Source: Euglena gracilis (lineage: Eukaryota; Euglenida; Euglenophyceae; Euglenales). Taken from it: a stretch of DNA of 64,000 nt. The position numbers and the translations under genes were made by a program. Positions 44,512-54,521 of the stretch are shown here, in pieces (within the stretch, counting starts at the first letter, position 1; each line of letters opens with the position of its first letter). Below the pieces are notes generated by a model that did no database searches, was not told where the DNA came from, and saw nothing but the letters and a program-made list of their open reading frames with translations. The stretch covers positions 48,465,291-48,529,290 of the forward strand of contig CP154956.1 of NCBI GenBank assembly GCA_039621445.1, read 5' to 3'.

Positions 44512-44593
44512 CTCATCAACAACTGCCCCCGTACGCACCCCCACTGTCCAGTATGCTTCTGCTCCAGGACACGAGGGGGCAGTTGTTGATGAG
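44512..44593. repeat. Small TIR hairpin, 82 bp
   Basis: CTCATCAACAACTGCCCCCG and its reverse complement face each other across a 40-base spacer. Confidence 0.8.
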
Positions 44594-44945
44594 TGGGACT
44601 CAGACGACGGGGGCCCACAGTTTCTCCAGCCACACGGCCAGCAGCACTCTGCGCGATTTTAAAAGTAATAAAAGTATTTTGTCCCATCATTCCTTAAATT
44701 TTTTTATTTGGTTCGGGGAAGGTTGCCAGATGCTTTTTTTTCCCTTCAGAAAATACCTGTACATTTTTTGGCACTCCTCCGACTTTGGCCCAGCTTAGTT
44801 TCAGATGGGGTGCGATTTCCTCACTGGCCGGTTTCCCACGAGTCCGAGACACCTCCGTCTCCACATTTTGCCCTGGCGAGGCCAGATCTTTGAATTAGTG
44901 GGGCAAGGGCGTTTTCTGAACCTGCTTGGGTGCCCAGTCTTTGGG

Positions 44946-45660
44946 GCACCTCGGGCTCCGTACTTTTCCCTTGTGAGGCCATGTCCCGCACCCCGGCGGT
45001 ACTTTTTGGATTGTTTGGTGTGCTTGGTCCCGCTCAGCGCATTTTTTTCGCCAGACAGCTCCGGCTCCGCACAAGACCCCGTGGGTCCTGCTCTTCTGTC
45101 CGGCTGTTGTTTGTGTTTTTGGTGTTGGTTGTGGGGTTTCTTTCTGCTTTTCTTTGCGGGAGTAGGCGGATCATAGCGTCCTTTTGGCACGGAGCTGCAA
45201 CCAAAGTATTCAAGCCGATCATGCAATCTACACACCTGCAAGACTCGTACTCCCTCGAGGAAGACCGAGAAGGGAGGAAGGGCCACCGAGGGCGAAGCAC
45301 AAAGACATTGTGAGGCCATGCCCTGCTCGCCGGCGGTTTGTTGTGATTGTTTTGGTGCGCTGGGTTAGGAGGTCCCGCTTAGTGCCGCCTCGCCGGAGTT
45401 GGCTGCATTGTCTCCGACGTGGCGACCGTGGCGCTGTTTCTTTGCCTGGGGGGGTTCCCCCCCACCTCCCCCCCTGGCCCCCATCTTCTGATCGAGGGCG
45501 TCTGAAGACAAATTTTCTTATATGGGTGGGGGGGTCGGGCTCACAATGTCTTTGTGCTTCGCCCTCGGTGTCCCCTCCTCCCTTCTCGGTCTTCCTCGAG
45601 GGAGTACGAGACACCTCGGGCTCCGCACTTTGCCATTGTGAGGCCAGATTGTGCACTGAA
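44946..45660 (-). repeat. TE1 3' terminal repeats (DIRS-type)
   Basis: Diverged direct copies of one cassette (CACCTCGGGCTCCG, TGAGGCCATG, GCTCAGCGC/GCTTAGTGCC) start near 44,946, 45,298 and 45,608. Arms 45,247-45,315 and 45,540-45,606 form a 67-bp inverted repeat (GTACTCCCTCGAGGAAGACC outward). On the minus strand the 45,305-45,395 piece resembles the 49,937-49,990 segment of the opposite end in inverted orientation (GCACTAA..GGGAC.TCCTAACCC). Inverted terminal repeats plus internal repeats at the 3' end are the DIRS layout, used for circular-intermediate integration by the tyrosine recombinase. Confidence 0.6.
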
Positions 45661-45689
45661 AAAAGGGGGGCCAGGGCATCCTCCAAATA

Positions 45690-46520
45690 ACCTTGGGCAC
45701 CAAGTCTTTGATAATGGGCTGTGAAAGCCTCCACCCCCTTCCATTGACCAATTTCACAAACTTCTTGGGCAGAAAGGCCCAATTTTTTTAGCAAACCAAC
45801 CCCTGCCCCTCTGGTGGAGTGGGGTCCCCAAACTTGGGGGGGTACCCCCTGTTTGGTCAAAAAGTCTTTGGTGATAGAAGCAATGGTATCTGCCTTAATG
45901 GCTCTGTAGGGGGGTTTTAACGTAATTAAAAGGGGGCCCCCAGGTTTCATAAAGAAACGTGTTGCTGCCACATAAAACAACATCAAATGAAAGGGGCTGA
46001 TTTGGGGGCACTGGGGAATGGAGACAACTCGCTCCCACTTGTGGAGTTTTTGACCTTTACCTTTAATTTTGATGTAGGGTGCCCCCCCCAACACACTGGT
46101 GGTTCCTTGGACCTGTGCCAAATCAGAACTTCTGTATAAACAGAGGATTCGTGAACAGAAAATGAGTTGTGTACGCAATGTACATATATCAGAGGGCAGG
46201 GGGGACTGTGCCAGCCCCAGGAGGATTGGGAGGGGATCCCAGAATGCACCATATTTCTCCAGGTTTTGGTTCCAAAGCCTTTTGTAAGGTGCCAACATGG
46301 CATGGAACCTCAGGCCCCCAAAGCCAGGGATCAATAGCATAGCACTGTATGCATTGCGTGCTTGGGCCTTTGAAAATTGGAACAGTTGAATTAAAGCGTC
46401 AACCACTTGGTCAGTGGTGGCTTCAGGGGGGGGTACCCCCATTTTGTCCAAAATTACCCATAAAAGCGTAAAGGCACTTTGGTACCTTTTCAAACTGGGG
46501 TTTCTTCCCAGGAAATCTGT
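45690..46520 (-). pseudogene. TE1 tyrosine recombinase (YR)
   Basis: Replaces the DDE integrase in DIRS elements: it cuts and rejoins DNA through a covalent 3'-phosphotyrosine. The N-terminal helical part includes RYQSAFTLLWVILDKMG and FSKAQARNAYSAML. The catalytic part shows LCLYRSSDLA (first Arg), a GKGQKLHKW beta-hairpin with Lys, the HSTRGAGVG box (HxxR; 45,810-45,821), GQWKG, and the nucleophile in AHYQRLG (Tyr codon at 45,711-45,713). All catalytic residues expected for the family appear present, so this domain is the best preserved of the element, although it is in another frame from the upstream methylase. The open frame runs on about 150 codons past the domain into the terminal repeats. 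Confidence 0.85.
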
Positions 46521-46679
46521 AATGGTTGAATTTTGTATTTGTTTCCCCTCCAAAATTTGCCTGAGCAAATCATGCAAAGGAGGGGCCACCTGGGGGGTGG
46601 CATTCTTTCCCCCTTGCAATTGGTGAACATACCCATGTAGGGGGTGATTTTCAGGCAGGGGGTCCCTGGAACTTTCATT

Positions 46680-46960
46680 TTTATTAACTGGGGCCACCAT
46701 GTGGCTGAATCCCAGTAGGGGGTGACCATCAAAACTTTGGCCTGTGGAAACATTTTTAATCTGGGGAGAAATTTTTGGATTACAGACCAGGGGGGGTTTG
46801 CATAAAGATCCCCCATGTTGTCCAGTGGACATTGTAATGCATCCACTGCTGTGGCTCCCCAGTGGGGCCACCTGGCCACAAATTGTGGCAGTTTTTTGTT
46901 GCCTGGTGAGGCAAAAAGGTCTGTTTTTAGGCTGATGTAATTTTTGAACTGCTGTCTCAG
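46680..46960 (-). pseudogene. TE1 Dam-like methylase domain (NPPW)
   Basis: Lies between RNase H and the recombinase, the usual place of the N6-adenine-methylase-like domain of DIRS elements. Seen: KTDLFASPGNKKLPQFVARW, VDALQCPLD, YANPPWSVIQKFL (motif IV-like NPPW at 46,787-46,798), VLMVTPYW and WWPQLIKM. NPP(Y/W) is the catalytic motif of amino-methyltransferases. Whether such domains are active enzymes in DIRS elements is not settled. Confidence 0.75.
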
Positions 46961-46999
46961 CCACTGAAAAAGTTGGGGGTCCAGTGAGTAATCCCCCCT

Positions 47000-47390
47000 G
47001 TCCATTTCCCACCTGCTTATGGGGTCTGCCAGGCAGTCTTTGGAGGGGACCCACTTTACTTGCAGGTTTATGTTGTGTTCCATGCACCATTTGAAGAAGG
47101 GTCTTAGCATGGAATTGAAAGGGTCCTTTCTGCCCCCCCCTTTTGTTAAGTAATAGTAAATTACTTGATTGTCCACGGATAGGACACAGTTTCCCCTGGC
47201 TGGCTGAGGCTTTGTACTGTGCTTATTGCTGCACTTAATTCTTTGACATTTATGTGCAAAATGGAGTTTTCCCTCCAAAATTCTTGTACAATTTTGCCTG
47301 TTCGAATGTCCAGCCCCCCCAGGCATGGGTACTGCTGTCTGAGTGCAACTCCCTGGTTGCATTTTGAGGGAAGGGTCTGCCCCCCCAGGT
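47000..47390 (-). pseudogene. TE1 RNase H
   Basis: Degrades RNA in the RNA-DNA hybrid. Acidic residues are seen in order: LHSDSSTHAWGG (D), NVKELSAAISTVQ (E), LSVDNQVIYYYL (D) and DCLADPISR (D). The frame changes twice, at the 7-C run 47,315-47,321 and near 47,180, where one extra base would restore the TVS-LSVDN reading shared with TE2. Confidence 0.8.
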
Positions 47391-48310
47391 GTCCAGCAGA
47401 ATTTTTATTTCCTTTAATTGGTCCTTTATTCTTTGGGAAATGGGATGTTTTGGGTCCCAAGGGGCTGTGGAATTTTCCACCAAAAATTTTGCCAGGGCAT
47501 CCGTAAAGGCCCTTAGAAAGGGCAGGGCCATTAGATTGCATCTGATTTGGCCCAAAATGGCAGCCAGTTGCCTTTTTGACATGTAATCTTTTTTCACCAT
47601 TTTTCCCAGCTCCTTTTTTACTGTTTTTATTTTCTGGGGGGGCACCTGTAATTTTCCCTCTTGGAAGTTTAGCTGAAAGCCAAGATGATTGACGATTTGG
47701 GTGGGCTGCAGGGTGGACTTTTTCACATTTATTTTGAATCCTGATTTGATTAAATCCCTGACCACTGTGTTCAGGTGATTTTGTAAGATGAGTTGTGTTG
47801 GGGCCACCAGTAGAATGTCGTCCAGGTAAATAAATACCTGGATGCCCCTTTTTCTCCACAGTTTTCCGAATGTCTTCATTACTGACATGAAAATTTGGGG
47901 CATTACATTCAGGCCAAAACAGCCTGCCTGGAATTCCCAGGTCTGCCCTCCCACCTGATGCCTTAAAAATGGCCTTAGGCCTGGACTTACTGGAATATGA
48001 AAATAGGCATCCTTCAGGTCTATTTTTGCAGCCTAGTGGCCTTTTTCCAAAACTGGAAAAATGTGCTGGATGTGATCCAGCTTGAAAGGTTTCACTTGGA
48101 ACCTTTGATTTATTTCCCTGCAATCGCTTATTAATCTCCATTTTGTCTGTCCCCCCTCTGGTTTTGAAATCAGAAACCAGGGGATCAGGTGCTGGGTGGT
48201 TGAATCCCTCACCCTCTTTATGGATCCAGATTTTTCGTAATCCAGCAGTATTTTTTCTGCTTGGGGTAAGTTCAAATTTTCCCTGATTTTTGGGTGGGTG
48301 GATAATTTGG
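47391..48310 (-). pseudogene. TE1 reverse transcriptase
   Basis: Copies the element RNA into DNA. Motifs in order: IPWFLISKPEGG, WRLISDCREIN, KPFKLDHIQHIFPVL, an interrupted stretch (TAG where TE2 has Trp) followed by AAKIDLKDAYFH, FQAGCFGLNVMPQIF, YLDDILLV (47,817-47,828) and GFKINVKKSTLQPTQIVNHL. All seven RT blocks can be found; the stop at 48,033-48,035 prevents a full-length product as read. Confidence 0.85.
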
Positions 48311-48379
48311 TGGGCTGACCCAGGGGGGTTGAATGCCATCCCTGATGAGTTGACATGTTGTTGGGGGGGCATTTTTTGC

Positions 48380-48620
48380 CCACCATTTCAAGCTTTTTTG
48401 CAGCCTTTGATGGAGGGAGGTGTCTCCCCATTTTTCTTCCATGGAATTTATTTCCTGGATAAGATGATTTTGGGGGGGCTGGGCTGGAGATGTTGGACAT
48501 TTTAGGCTTTTTTGCAGCCTTTGATGGAGGGGGGTGTCTCCCCATATTTCCTCCATTGAATTTATTTTCTGGGTAAGATGATTCTGGGGGGGCTGGGCTG
48601 GGGGTGTTGGGCATTGCACC
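48380..48620 (-). repeat. Tandem duplication within TE1 ORF1, about 110 bp
   Basis: Two adjacent copies with AGCCTTTGATGGAGG, GGTGTCTCCCCAT and AAGATGATT in the same order, in one reading frame, encoding the duplicated block containing PAQPPQNHL and INSMEE. Confidence 0.8.
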
Positions 48621-48879
48621 CCTAGGTCCCCTAGGGCTTGGGCTCTTGTAAAAGGAAATTTTTTCTGGGGGGATGTGCATGCACTCTCTCCCTCTCTGCT
48701 CACCTCTCTGGAGGATCTTGTTGTTGGAAGACATACCATAGGGCTTAATGCCCCTGTTTGGCCTATCTGGTCTTCTCCATGTTGATGTGGTTGGTTGACA
48801 TACCATAGGGGGGCCTCTGTGGGTCCCCCCCTTGATTGATTGATCGGGAATTGAGAAATAAACATTGGAGGGGTTTCTG

Positions 48880-49145
48880 CCCCTCCCTCCAAAAGGGCCA
48901 CTGTGGGTCCCTTTGCCCCTGGGGGCTGGGTCCTTGAAAGGGCCACTGTGGGTCCCTTTTCCTCCTGGGGCTGGGTCATTGAAAGGGCCACTGTGGGTCC
49001 CTTTATCCCCCATTGTTGGCAGAGGGCCACTGTGGGTCCCTCATATAATTTCTCCAGCAGCATCCTTAGCTTCTTGGTGGCCACTGTGGGTCCACCCTGC
49101 TGGTTCCTTAGCTTCTTGGTGGCCACTGTGGGTCCACCCTGCTGG
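48880..49145 (-). repeat. GGGCCACTGTGGGTCC minisatellite (GPTVA repeats)
   Basis: On the plus strand GGCCACTGTGGGTCC occurs seven times at irregular 39-63 bp spacing. On the minus strand these encode GPTVAL or GPTVAT, with all copies in the same frame. Confidence 0.85.
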
Positions 49146-49936
49146 TCTCCAAGGTTTCCATGTATAAATTTTTTTCCATAATCCATCTTGTGGTCTTCCA
49201 GCCCTTGATTTCTTCTTGGCCTCCAACCCCATTGGAAATCTGGGGGGGCTGCTGTGGCCCCCCCTTGTCCCCTTGAGAGGGGCTGTTGTGATAGATGAAT
49301 GGGGGGGGTTGGACAGACCCTTTTCTGCCCCTTCCTGAGGGGATTTGCTTGTGAAACTGGCCCCCATGGCCCCTGTGGTGTTGACCTCCTTGGCCTTGAT
49401 TCCATCTCCCCATCTTCTGGCCAATTGGTGCCCAGGCTGGTGGGCGCCTTTGGGGGAGATGCCCCTGATGTGTGTGCTTTGAAGGTCCAATTGTGCAGCA
49501 TTTGGGGCCCCCATGGCCCAGTCTTTGCCCACCAAGGGCTGGGGCTGGCTTCTGTCTTCTGGGCCTTCTGGCCACAGTGGTCCAAGGACCGTGGCCGTCA
49601 CTGGGGGTAGGTTTGGGCTGGGAATTTCTTCTGGGGTGGGGGTCTGGGGGGGAAAACGGCCACGGTTCGTCGCGTGTCGACCGCATCTCCAAGTTCTCCT
49701 GTTTCTGCGGCAGCTGCTCCAGGACGTCCGTGGCCATGACTTCCCAATTTCTTCTCCGCTGCTGCATTGCTCATTGAAGTCAAATTGAAAATTTTGAATT
49801 CTCAATTGCTGTTCGTCTGGATCGTGTCCTTCTGGATATTGAATTGATATTGACTTCTTGTCTCGGTTCTTCTTCGTTCGTGAACTCTTTTCCTTTCTTC
49901 TGGGTGTCGAAGGGCAAGTTAGGAATAGGAAAAAAA

Positions 49937-50055
49937 GCACTAACAGGGACTCCTAACCCGGCGAACAAAACAACAAGGCGAGCAAGGCATGGGCAGCTCC
50001 CCGCCAGGAGGCTTCGTCTAAAACTGACCCCGAAAAAATCGCCAGCGAACAAGGC
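49937..50055. repeat. Shared boundary of TE1 and TE2 (terminal repeat)
   Basis: GCACTAACAGGGACTCCTAACCC followed by GGCGAGCAAGGCATGG and AGCGAACAAGGCATGG. The first block is related to the reverse complement of 45,305-45,395 at the far end of TE1, as expected for an inverted terminal repeat of TE1. Because TE2 starts here in the opposite direction, the segment could equally be TE2's left terminus. Promoters for both elements probably lie here; no motif is certain. Confidence 0.5.
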
Positions 50056-51310
50056 ATGGCTTCCACAAAAAAGAGGACCCGAGGTGACGGGGGGCGATGG
50101 CGAAGGCGTGGCCGTGCTGGGAAGGTCTTTCCTCGAGCTCGGGTGGCGTATTTTTCGAGCACAAAGGTCCACAAAATATCAAATGCCCCCGCATTCGAGC
50201 AATGGGTTTTGAAAGCGTCCTTGTTCAAAAAAAAAGGTGGAGGAGGGTTGCCAAACAGCGAAAAAGGCCCCTCTTTGTCGATTCTTCGTCGCCCTGACAG
50301 AAGAGTTGCGAAAACTTTGGGGGGGGGGGGGGACTGCAAAATGCGGCCCATGCTTGCTCGCCGGAGATGCCGTCCTCCCCCTCCACCGCCGGGAGACGCA
50401 AACGATTTTTCGGACAGCCGGTGTGTGATGGAAAAGCGAAGGGGGGCGGGAACAACTGCTTCTCTTGCTGCGGAGCTCACTGGAGTGGCTATGGTGGAGT
50501 CTACCCTACAACCATATCTGGCGGCTTACCTCTACAGCTTGGCACTCACGAAGAACGTCTCGATACCGTCATTGGAGCTAAGCGACAAGGCGTCGGACGT
50601 GGCCTTCAAGCTGTACGAGAAGTGGACGACGGCGACGACGACGACGGCGGAGATGGATCGCGACGAGGAGGCAGCGCGCGCGGCGGAGGAAGCCCAGGAC
50701 TTCCCCTGGCAGACGGCCGAGGAGGCACTGCCGGGGGACCTGGAGAGGATATGGACACAGGTACAGTCTGGGGACTTACGATTGGACGTACGAAGTTTGC
50801 TGGAACAGATACCCACCTGGAAGACCCTGAAGCCCAAAGCGGAGGAAAACAACCACCGTCAAGACGGTAAGAGTGGGTATGACCGCACCCTGCGTGCAGT
50901 CCAGCAGAAGTTCTTGAACATACTGCGTATCTTGGCAGCGCTGCACTGCACCTTACAAGGAGCCCCTGAAGACGTATTGGGTTTGAGCCAAACAATTATT
51001 CGCATACGTGGCTGCCTGTGAAGGAGACATTGTCAAGGAGAGGAAGAGGAGAAGCATCCCTCAGACCATACAACCAGGAAATGGCCTGTTCACCCCTGAA
51101 GACATCAAAATGGCCAAAGCCCAAGCTGGCATCAACAAAGAGGGTATCAAATCCCCCTTCAAGGGTGAGTTCCCCATGTGGCATTTTCCCACCCCCACAG
51201 GTGGAAAAGGGTGGAAGTTCAAGCAATGGCCAACAAATTGGCAACCGAGACCATGGCGGTCTGGCCCCAAAGGGAAAGGCAAGTCCAAAGGAGGAAAATG
51301 GTTTGCCCAA
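50056..51310 (+). pseudogene. TE2 ORF1, Gag-like
   Basis: Starts at ATG with a very basic N-terminus (MASTKKRTRGDGGRWRRRGR), then a Pro run and a helical middle: MVESTLQPYLAAYLYSLAL, an acidic segment EMDRDEEAARAAEEAQDF, and LRAVQQKFLNILRILAALHC. A one-base shift near 51,000 moves the frame to AYVAACEGDIVKERKRRS and a Gly/Lys-rich tail (GPKGKGKSKGGKW). A helical core followed by a basic tail fits DIRS ORF1/Gag-like proteins. No zinc knuckle. Confidence 0.6.
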
Positions 51311-51319
51311 CATCTTGCC

Positions 51320-52560
51320 AGGAAGTATTGCTTCTTCCTTTTCAGATCAGAACTCATCAGGTCCCAAAAGGACATTGTGTCCTCCAGAGCTGGGCATTGT
51401 GCCACAAAGTCAACCAGCCCTGAGGGGCAGAAGCCAAGACATCTGCAGGCTGTGGGAAGCTGCATGCTTGAGATCTGTGGAACAGATCACCGAGGTGCTG
51501 CTGCTGACAGAGGAGCACTTTCTGGGAGTGCCTCTGTTTCAGAGGCTTCAGGACCAGCTGCCATGGTGGCAAAAGGTTGCCCCCCCCCAGGGTGTTGCAA
51601 GTCATCACACAGGGGGTAACCACCCCTTGGGAGTCACCCCCCTCCCTCAGCACATGTTCCATACCAAGTCAAAGGTGGAAATGCAAAAGGCAAAAAGCAT
51701 TTTACAGGACTATTTTCAGGCAGGAGCCATAAAATCAGTCCCCTGGGAGGGTACCCAACACAACATCCCTTGGTTTGTAATCTCCAAAAAAGAGCCTCAG
51801 GGGGAAAAACATCGTTTAATCAGCGACTGTCGCCAACTGAACCAGCATTTTTCCCCACACCCATTCAAACTGGACAACATCCAGGTCATCTTCAGGCACC
51901 TGAAAAAAGGACAATGGGGTGCGAAAGTAGACTTAAAGGACGCCTACTTTCATTTAATGTTGAACCCAGCCCTAAGACCCTACATGAGGATGACTCTGGA
52001 AGACACATGCTGGGAATTCCAGGCAGCTTGTTTTGGTTTAAATGTGCTGCCAGAAAAATTCATGAGTCTAATGAAATGCCTGGAAAAACGTTGGAGGGCC
52101 AAAGGCCTTTTATGTTTTGTGTACCTGGACGACATCCTCCTGATAGGAGACAGTCAGAAGCAAGTCAGCAACCACCTGGCCATCATGCTAGCAGATTTAC
52201 TGCAGGGGGGTTTCAAAATCAACAGCAAGAAATCAGTCCTTCAACCCACCCAAAATCTCCCCCATTTGGGATTCCACCTCAATCTGGCACAGGGAAAATT
52301 ACAGTTGGGGACAGAAAAACTGAAAATGGTTCGGAGGGAACTGGGGAAATTAGTCACACACCAGTCCCTCAGTTGCAGGAAAATGGCCTCAATTTTGGGA
52401 TGCATAAGAAGCTTCTTGGTGGGGCTGCCCTTCCTCAGGGCATTCACAGACACTTTGGTAGGTTTTGTCAACCTACAAGAAAAATTTGGCTGGGATCATC
52501 AGGTTCCAATCCCAGAGGAGGTCAAATCTCAACTGCAAGATGTCAGGGAAATTCTGCAGA
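51320..52560 (+). pseudogene. TE2 reverse transcriptase
   Basis: The longest intact block of the element. Motifs: IPWFVISKKEPQG, HRLISDCRQLN, HPFKLDNIQVIFRHLKKGQW, GAKVDLKDAYFHLML, FQAACFGLNVLPEKFM, YLDDILLIGD (YLDD at 52,122-52,133) and GFKINSKKSVLQPTQNLPHL. A leader of about 100 codons without known domains precedes it. The frame is open to the poly-G at 52,564, where one extra G relative to TE1 shifts the RNase H out of frame. Confidence 0.85.
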
Positions 52561-52990
52561 CCTGGGGGGGGGAGACCCTTTCCAAGCCCAGCCACCAGAC
52601 ACCTGGAGTCAGACAGTTCAACCTTTGGATGGGGAGGCCTGGACCTACAAGCTGGCACCCAATTACAAGAATTTTGGCGAAAAGACTCTCATTTACATAT
52701 CAATGTAAAAGAATTGATCGCAGCCATCTCAACTGTAAGGTCTTTGGCCAGGAAAAAGGACACAGTGTCCCTAACAGTGGACAACAAAGTTTCCTACTAC
52801 TATCTTCTCAAAGTGGGGGGCAGGCTACCCCACCTGAACAAACTCATCACACCCTTTCTCAAGTGGTGTATGGCAATGGACATCACCCACCAAGTTCACT
52901 GGGCCCCCTCCCAAAGCACGAAAAGCGATGCCATCAGCAGATGGCACTTCGACCCAGGGGATTACAGTTTAAACCTTTTCATTTTCAAAA
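52561..52990 (+). pseudogene. TE2 RNase H
   Basis: LESDSSTFGWGGLDL (D), NVKELIAAISTVRSL (E), SLTVDNKVSYYYLL (D) and STKSDAISRWHF (D), all in a frame one base off the RT. The middle is better conserved against TE1 than the RT linker. Confidence 0.8.
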
Positions 52991-53400
52991 AAGTCATGCC
53001 CATTTTCCAGCAATTCATCAACCCAACGGTGGACATGTTTGCATCACCACGGAATCACAAACTTCCTCAGTTTGTGAGTCGATGGCCCCATTTTCAGGCA
53101 GTGGCCACAGACAGTTTGAACTGCCCTCTGGACATGTTCTCAGAGGTTTATGTAAACCCCCCCTGGTCTGTCCTGAGCATGTGGCTCCTGAGATTAAAGG
53201 AACACGGACACCTAAAATGCCTTCTGATTTGCCCCCTGTGGGTTTCAGCTGTGTGGTGGCCCCTGTTAATAAAACTTCACATTCCACACACACCAGCCCT
53301 GAGAATTCTGTCTTGCCACCACATGTTCGATAATTGTCACGGGCAGCCCATGAAAAAGCCAAGATGGCACCTAGCCTGCATTTTATTGTCAGGCAGTTGT
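52991..53400 (+). pseudogene. TE2 Dam-like methylase domain (NPPW)
   Basis: NPTVDMFASPRNHKLPQFVS, ATDSLNCPLD, YVNPPWSVLSMWLL (NPPW at 53,154-53,165), LLICPLWVSAVWWPLL. Same arrangement as in TE1 and in the NPPY domain of TE3. In frame with RNase H. Confidence 0.75.
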
Positions 53401-53795
53401 TACAGAAGCAACAGATCTGTCCTTGGCAAGATATGATTCTGCCTTCAGACTCCTGTTGGTAGTTTTGGCCTTGTCCCAGATGGACCTCGACACCATGAGC
53501 CCAGAATTAGTTGCCTCTGGTATCATTAAAATTTTCACCTTCAGTGTGGCTCAAGCCAGGAATGCTTATAGTGCTGTGGTACAGCTTCCTGTGTTTAAGG
53601 TTTTTCCCCTTGTTGGCCCCCTACAAAAGAAAATGGAACACTTCCACCCCCAGGTATTCTTCATTTTGGAATCTGAGTCATTACTCCAGAAATTGGCAGC
53701 AGCACCTCCCCCAGAGTGCCTCAGTGATCTGAGAGACCAGGTCATTTTAAGTTTCAGACTCGTCTGTTTGCATCGTTCAGTAGAATTGAGCAGAA
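53401..53795 (+). pseudogene. TE2 tyrosine recombinase, N-terminal half only
   Basis: ARYDSAFRLLLVVLALSQMD, FSVAQARNAYSAVVQL and VCLHRSVELSR, the last matching the first catalytic Arg region of TE1 (LCLYRSSDLA). The HxxR and Tyr region is absent because sequence switches to TE3 at about 53,795. Cannot encode an active recombinase. Confidence 0.8.
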
Positions 53796-54075
53796 ACGCC
53801 TCACACCCATGGTGGCGCACATTTTTTGCCACCAAAACGAAGCAAAATGGGGGCCACGGTCCGAGGTCACCTCAGAGGGCACCCCGAACATGTCCCAGTG
53901 GCGGAACATGGCCTTGACACCACCTCGGCTGTCAGGCCCTTGTACTTGTGGGGGGTGGCCACTGTCCACCCACTCTCACGGTCCACGCACAGGGCCAGGT
54001 AATTATACACCTGGCCCTCGTGGGTCACCTCAGGCATGGCGAACAGGTCCACGTCACACTGTCCATGAGGAATGG
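53796..54075 (-). pseudogene. TE3 integrase core, truncated
   Basis: DDE integrase that would insert the cDNA. Seen: MDLFAMPEVTHEGQVYNYLA...CVDRESGWTVATPHKYKGLT (first catalytic Asp strand), then, one frame over, FGVPSEVTSDRGPHFASFWW (second Asp) and CATMGVRR, where the similarity ends. The third acidic residue and the C-terminal or chromodomain part are missing because the sequence switches to TE2. The HHCC zinc-binding part is not recognisable in the preceding 400 bases. Confidence 0.8.
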
Positions 54076-54520
54076 TGGCACAGGGGGGGTCGGCTGCAGG
54101 TCCTCACTCAGAACTGTTCGCCCTGGTTGGTGTTCGTCACGTCCCCCCCCTCCTGCCGGCTGTTCATTCCCGAATTCATCCACAAAATGATGGGCACGTG
54201 GGGAACCCCTTGTCTCCCACGTGGCCAACCCAGGTACCCCAGGCCCCTCCCCTCCAGCGAGGATGGGACCCGAATCTCCCGAGGGGGCGTCCCCATCCCC
54301 CCCCCTGTGGGGTCATGGCCAGGGCCCCCTGGCACTGAATCCTCAGCCCCCTCCTCCTCTGTGGGGCTGGGGCCAGGTTTGTGCTGTGCTGCCCGTCCCC
54401 CTGCGATGTGTCTCTCCCGCTGCGTGTTGTCACCGCCACGTGGAGTTCCTCCCCTCCGTGCGGTGTCCCGCATTCCCGCTCTTCCCTCCGTTCTTCTTCA
54501 ATCATCGCCCTCATCGCCTC
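54076..54520 (-). other. TE3 linker between RNase H and integrase
   Basis: Low-complexity, Gly/Pro/Arg-rich open frame with EEDDEAMRAMIEEERREE near its start. It occupies the place of the HHCC region of a standard integrase but shows no HHCC pattern. It may be an inserted or decayed segment. Confidence 0.5.
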
Positions 54521-54521
54521 A

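Larger units (their letters stand above)
48311..49940 (-). pseudogene. TE1 ORF1, Gag-like, with internal repeats
   Basis: A low-complexity, Gln/Pro/Lys-rich product spread over shifted frames. One frame (49,767 to 49,108) has GPWTTVARRPRRQK. The other carries a tandem series of GPTVAL/GPTVAT units (about 48,880-49,180) and a near-exact duplication of a 35-residue block containing PAQPPQNHL and INSMEE (48,380-48,620). DIRS ORF1 proteins are poorly conserved, probably bind nucleic acid and form particles; the assignment is by position. No CCHC knuckle found. Confidence 0.55.
44946..49990 (-). mobile_element. TE1: DIRS-like tyrosine-recombinase retrotransposon
   Basis: On the minus strand the order is Gag-like ORF1, RT (YLDD), RNase H, Dam-like methylase (NPPW) and tyrosine recombinase, with no aspartic protease or DDE integrase. 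That is the DIRS order. The copy is damaged: a TAG replaces an expected Trp at the start of the RT core (48,033-48,035), and single-base shifts occur at a 7-C run (47,315-47,321), near 47,180, and around 46,600. Protein divergence shows it is a different family from TE2. Confidence 0.85.
49937..53795 (+). mobile_element. TE2: DIRS-like element, 3'-truncated
   Basis: On the plus strand: Gag-like ORF1, RT (YLDD), RNase H, Dam-like methylase (NPPW) and the first half of a tyrosine recombinase, which stops at about 53,795 where TE3 integrase sequence begins. The 3' terminal repeats are missing. Frames are broken at about 51,000, at an 8-G run (52,564-52,571; TE1 has 7), and between methylase and recombinase. 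Confidence 0.85.

Noticed and set aside
44027-44800. ORFs with GGGGGG stretches
   Set aside because: Generated by the 20-base G run at 44,319-44,338; all frames are open through it.
45020-45320. Separate gene in the region downstream of the TE1 recombinase
   Set aside because: The open frames coincide with the TE1 terminal repeats and occur on both strands.
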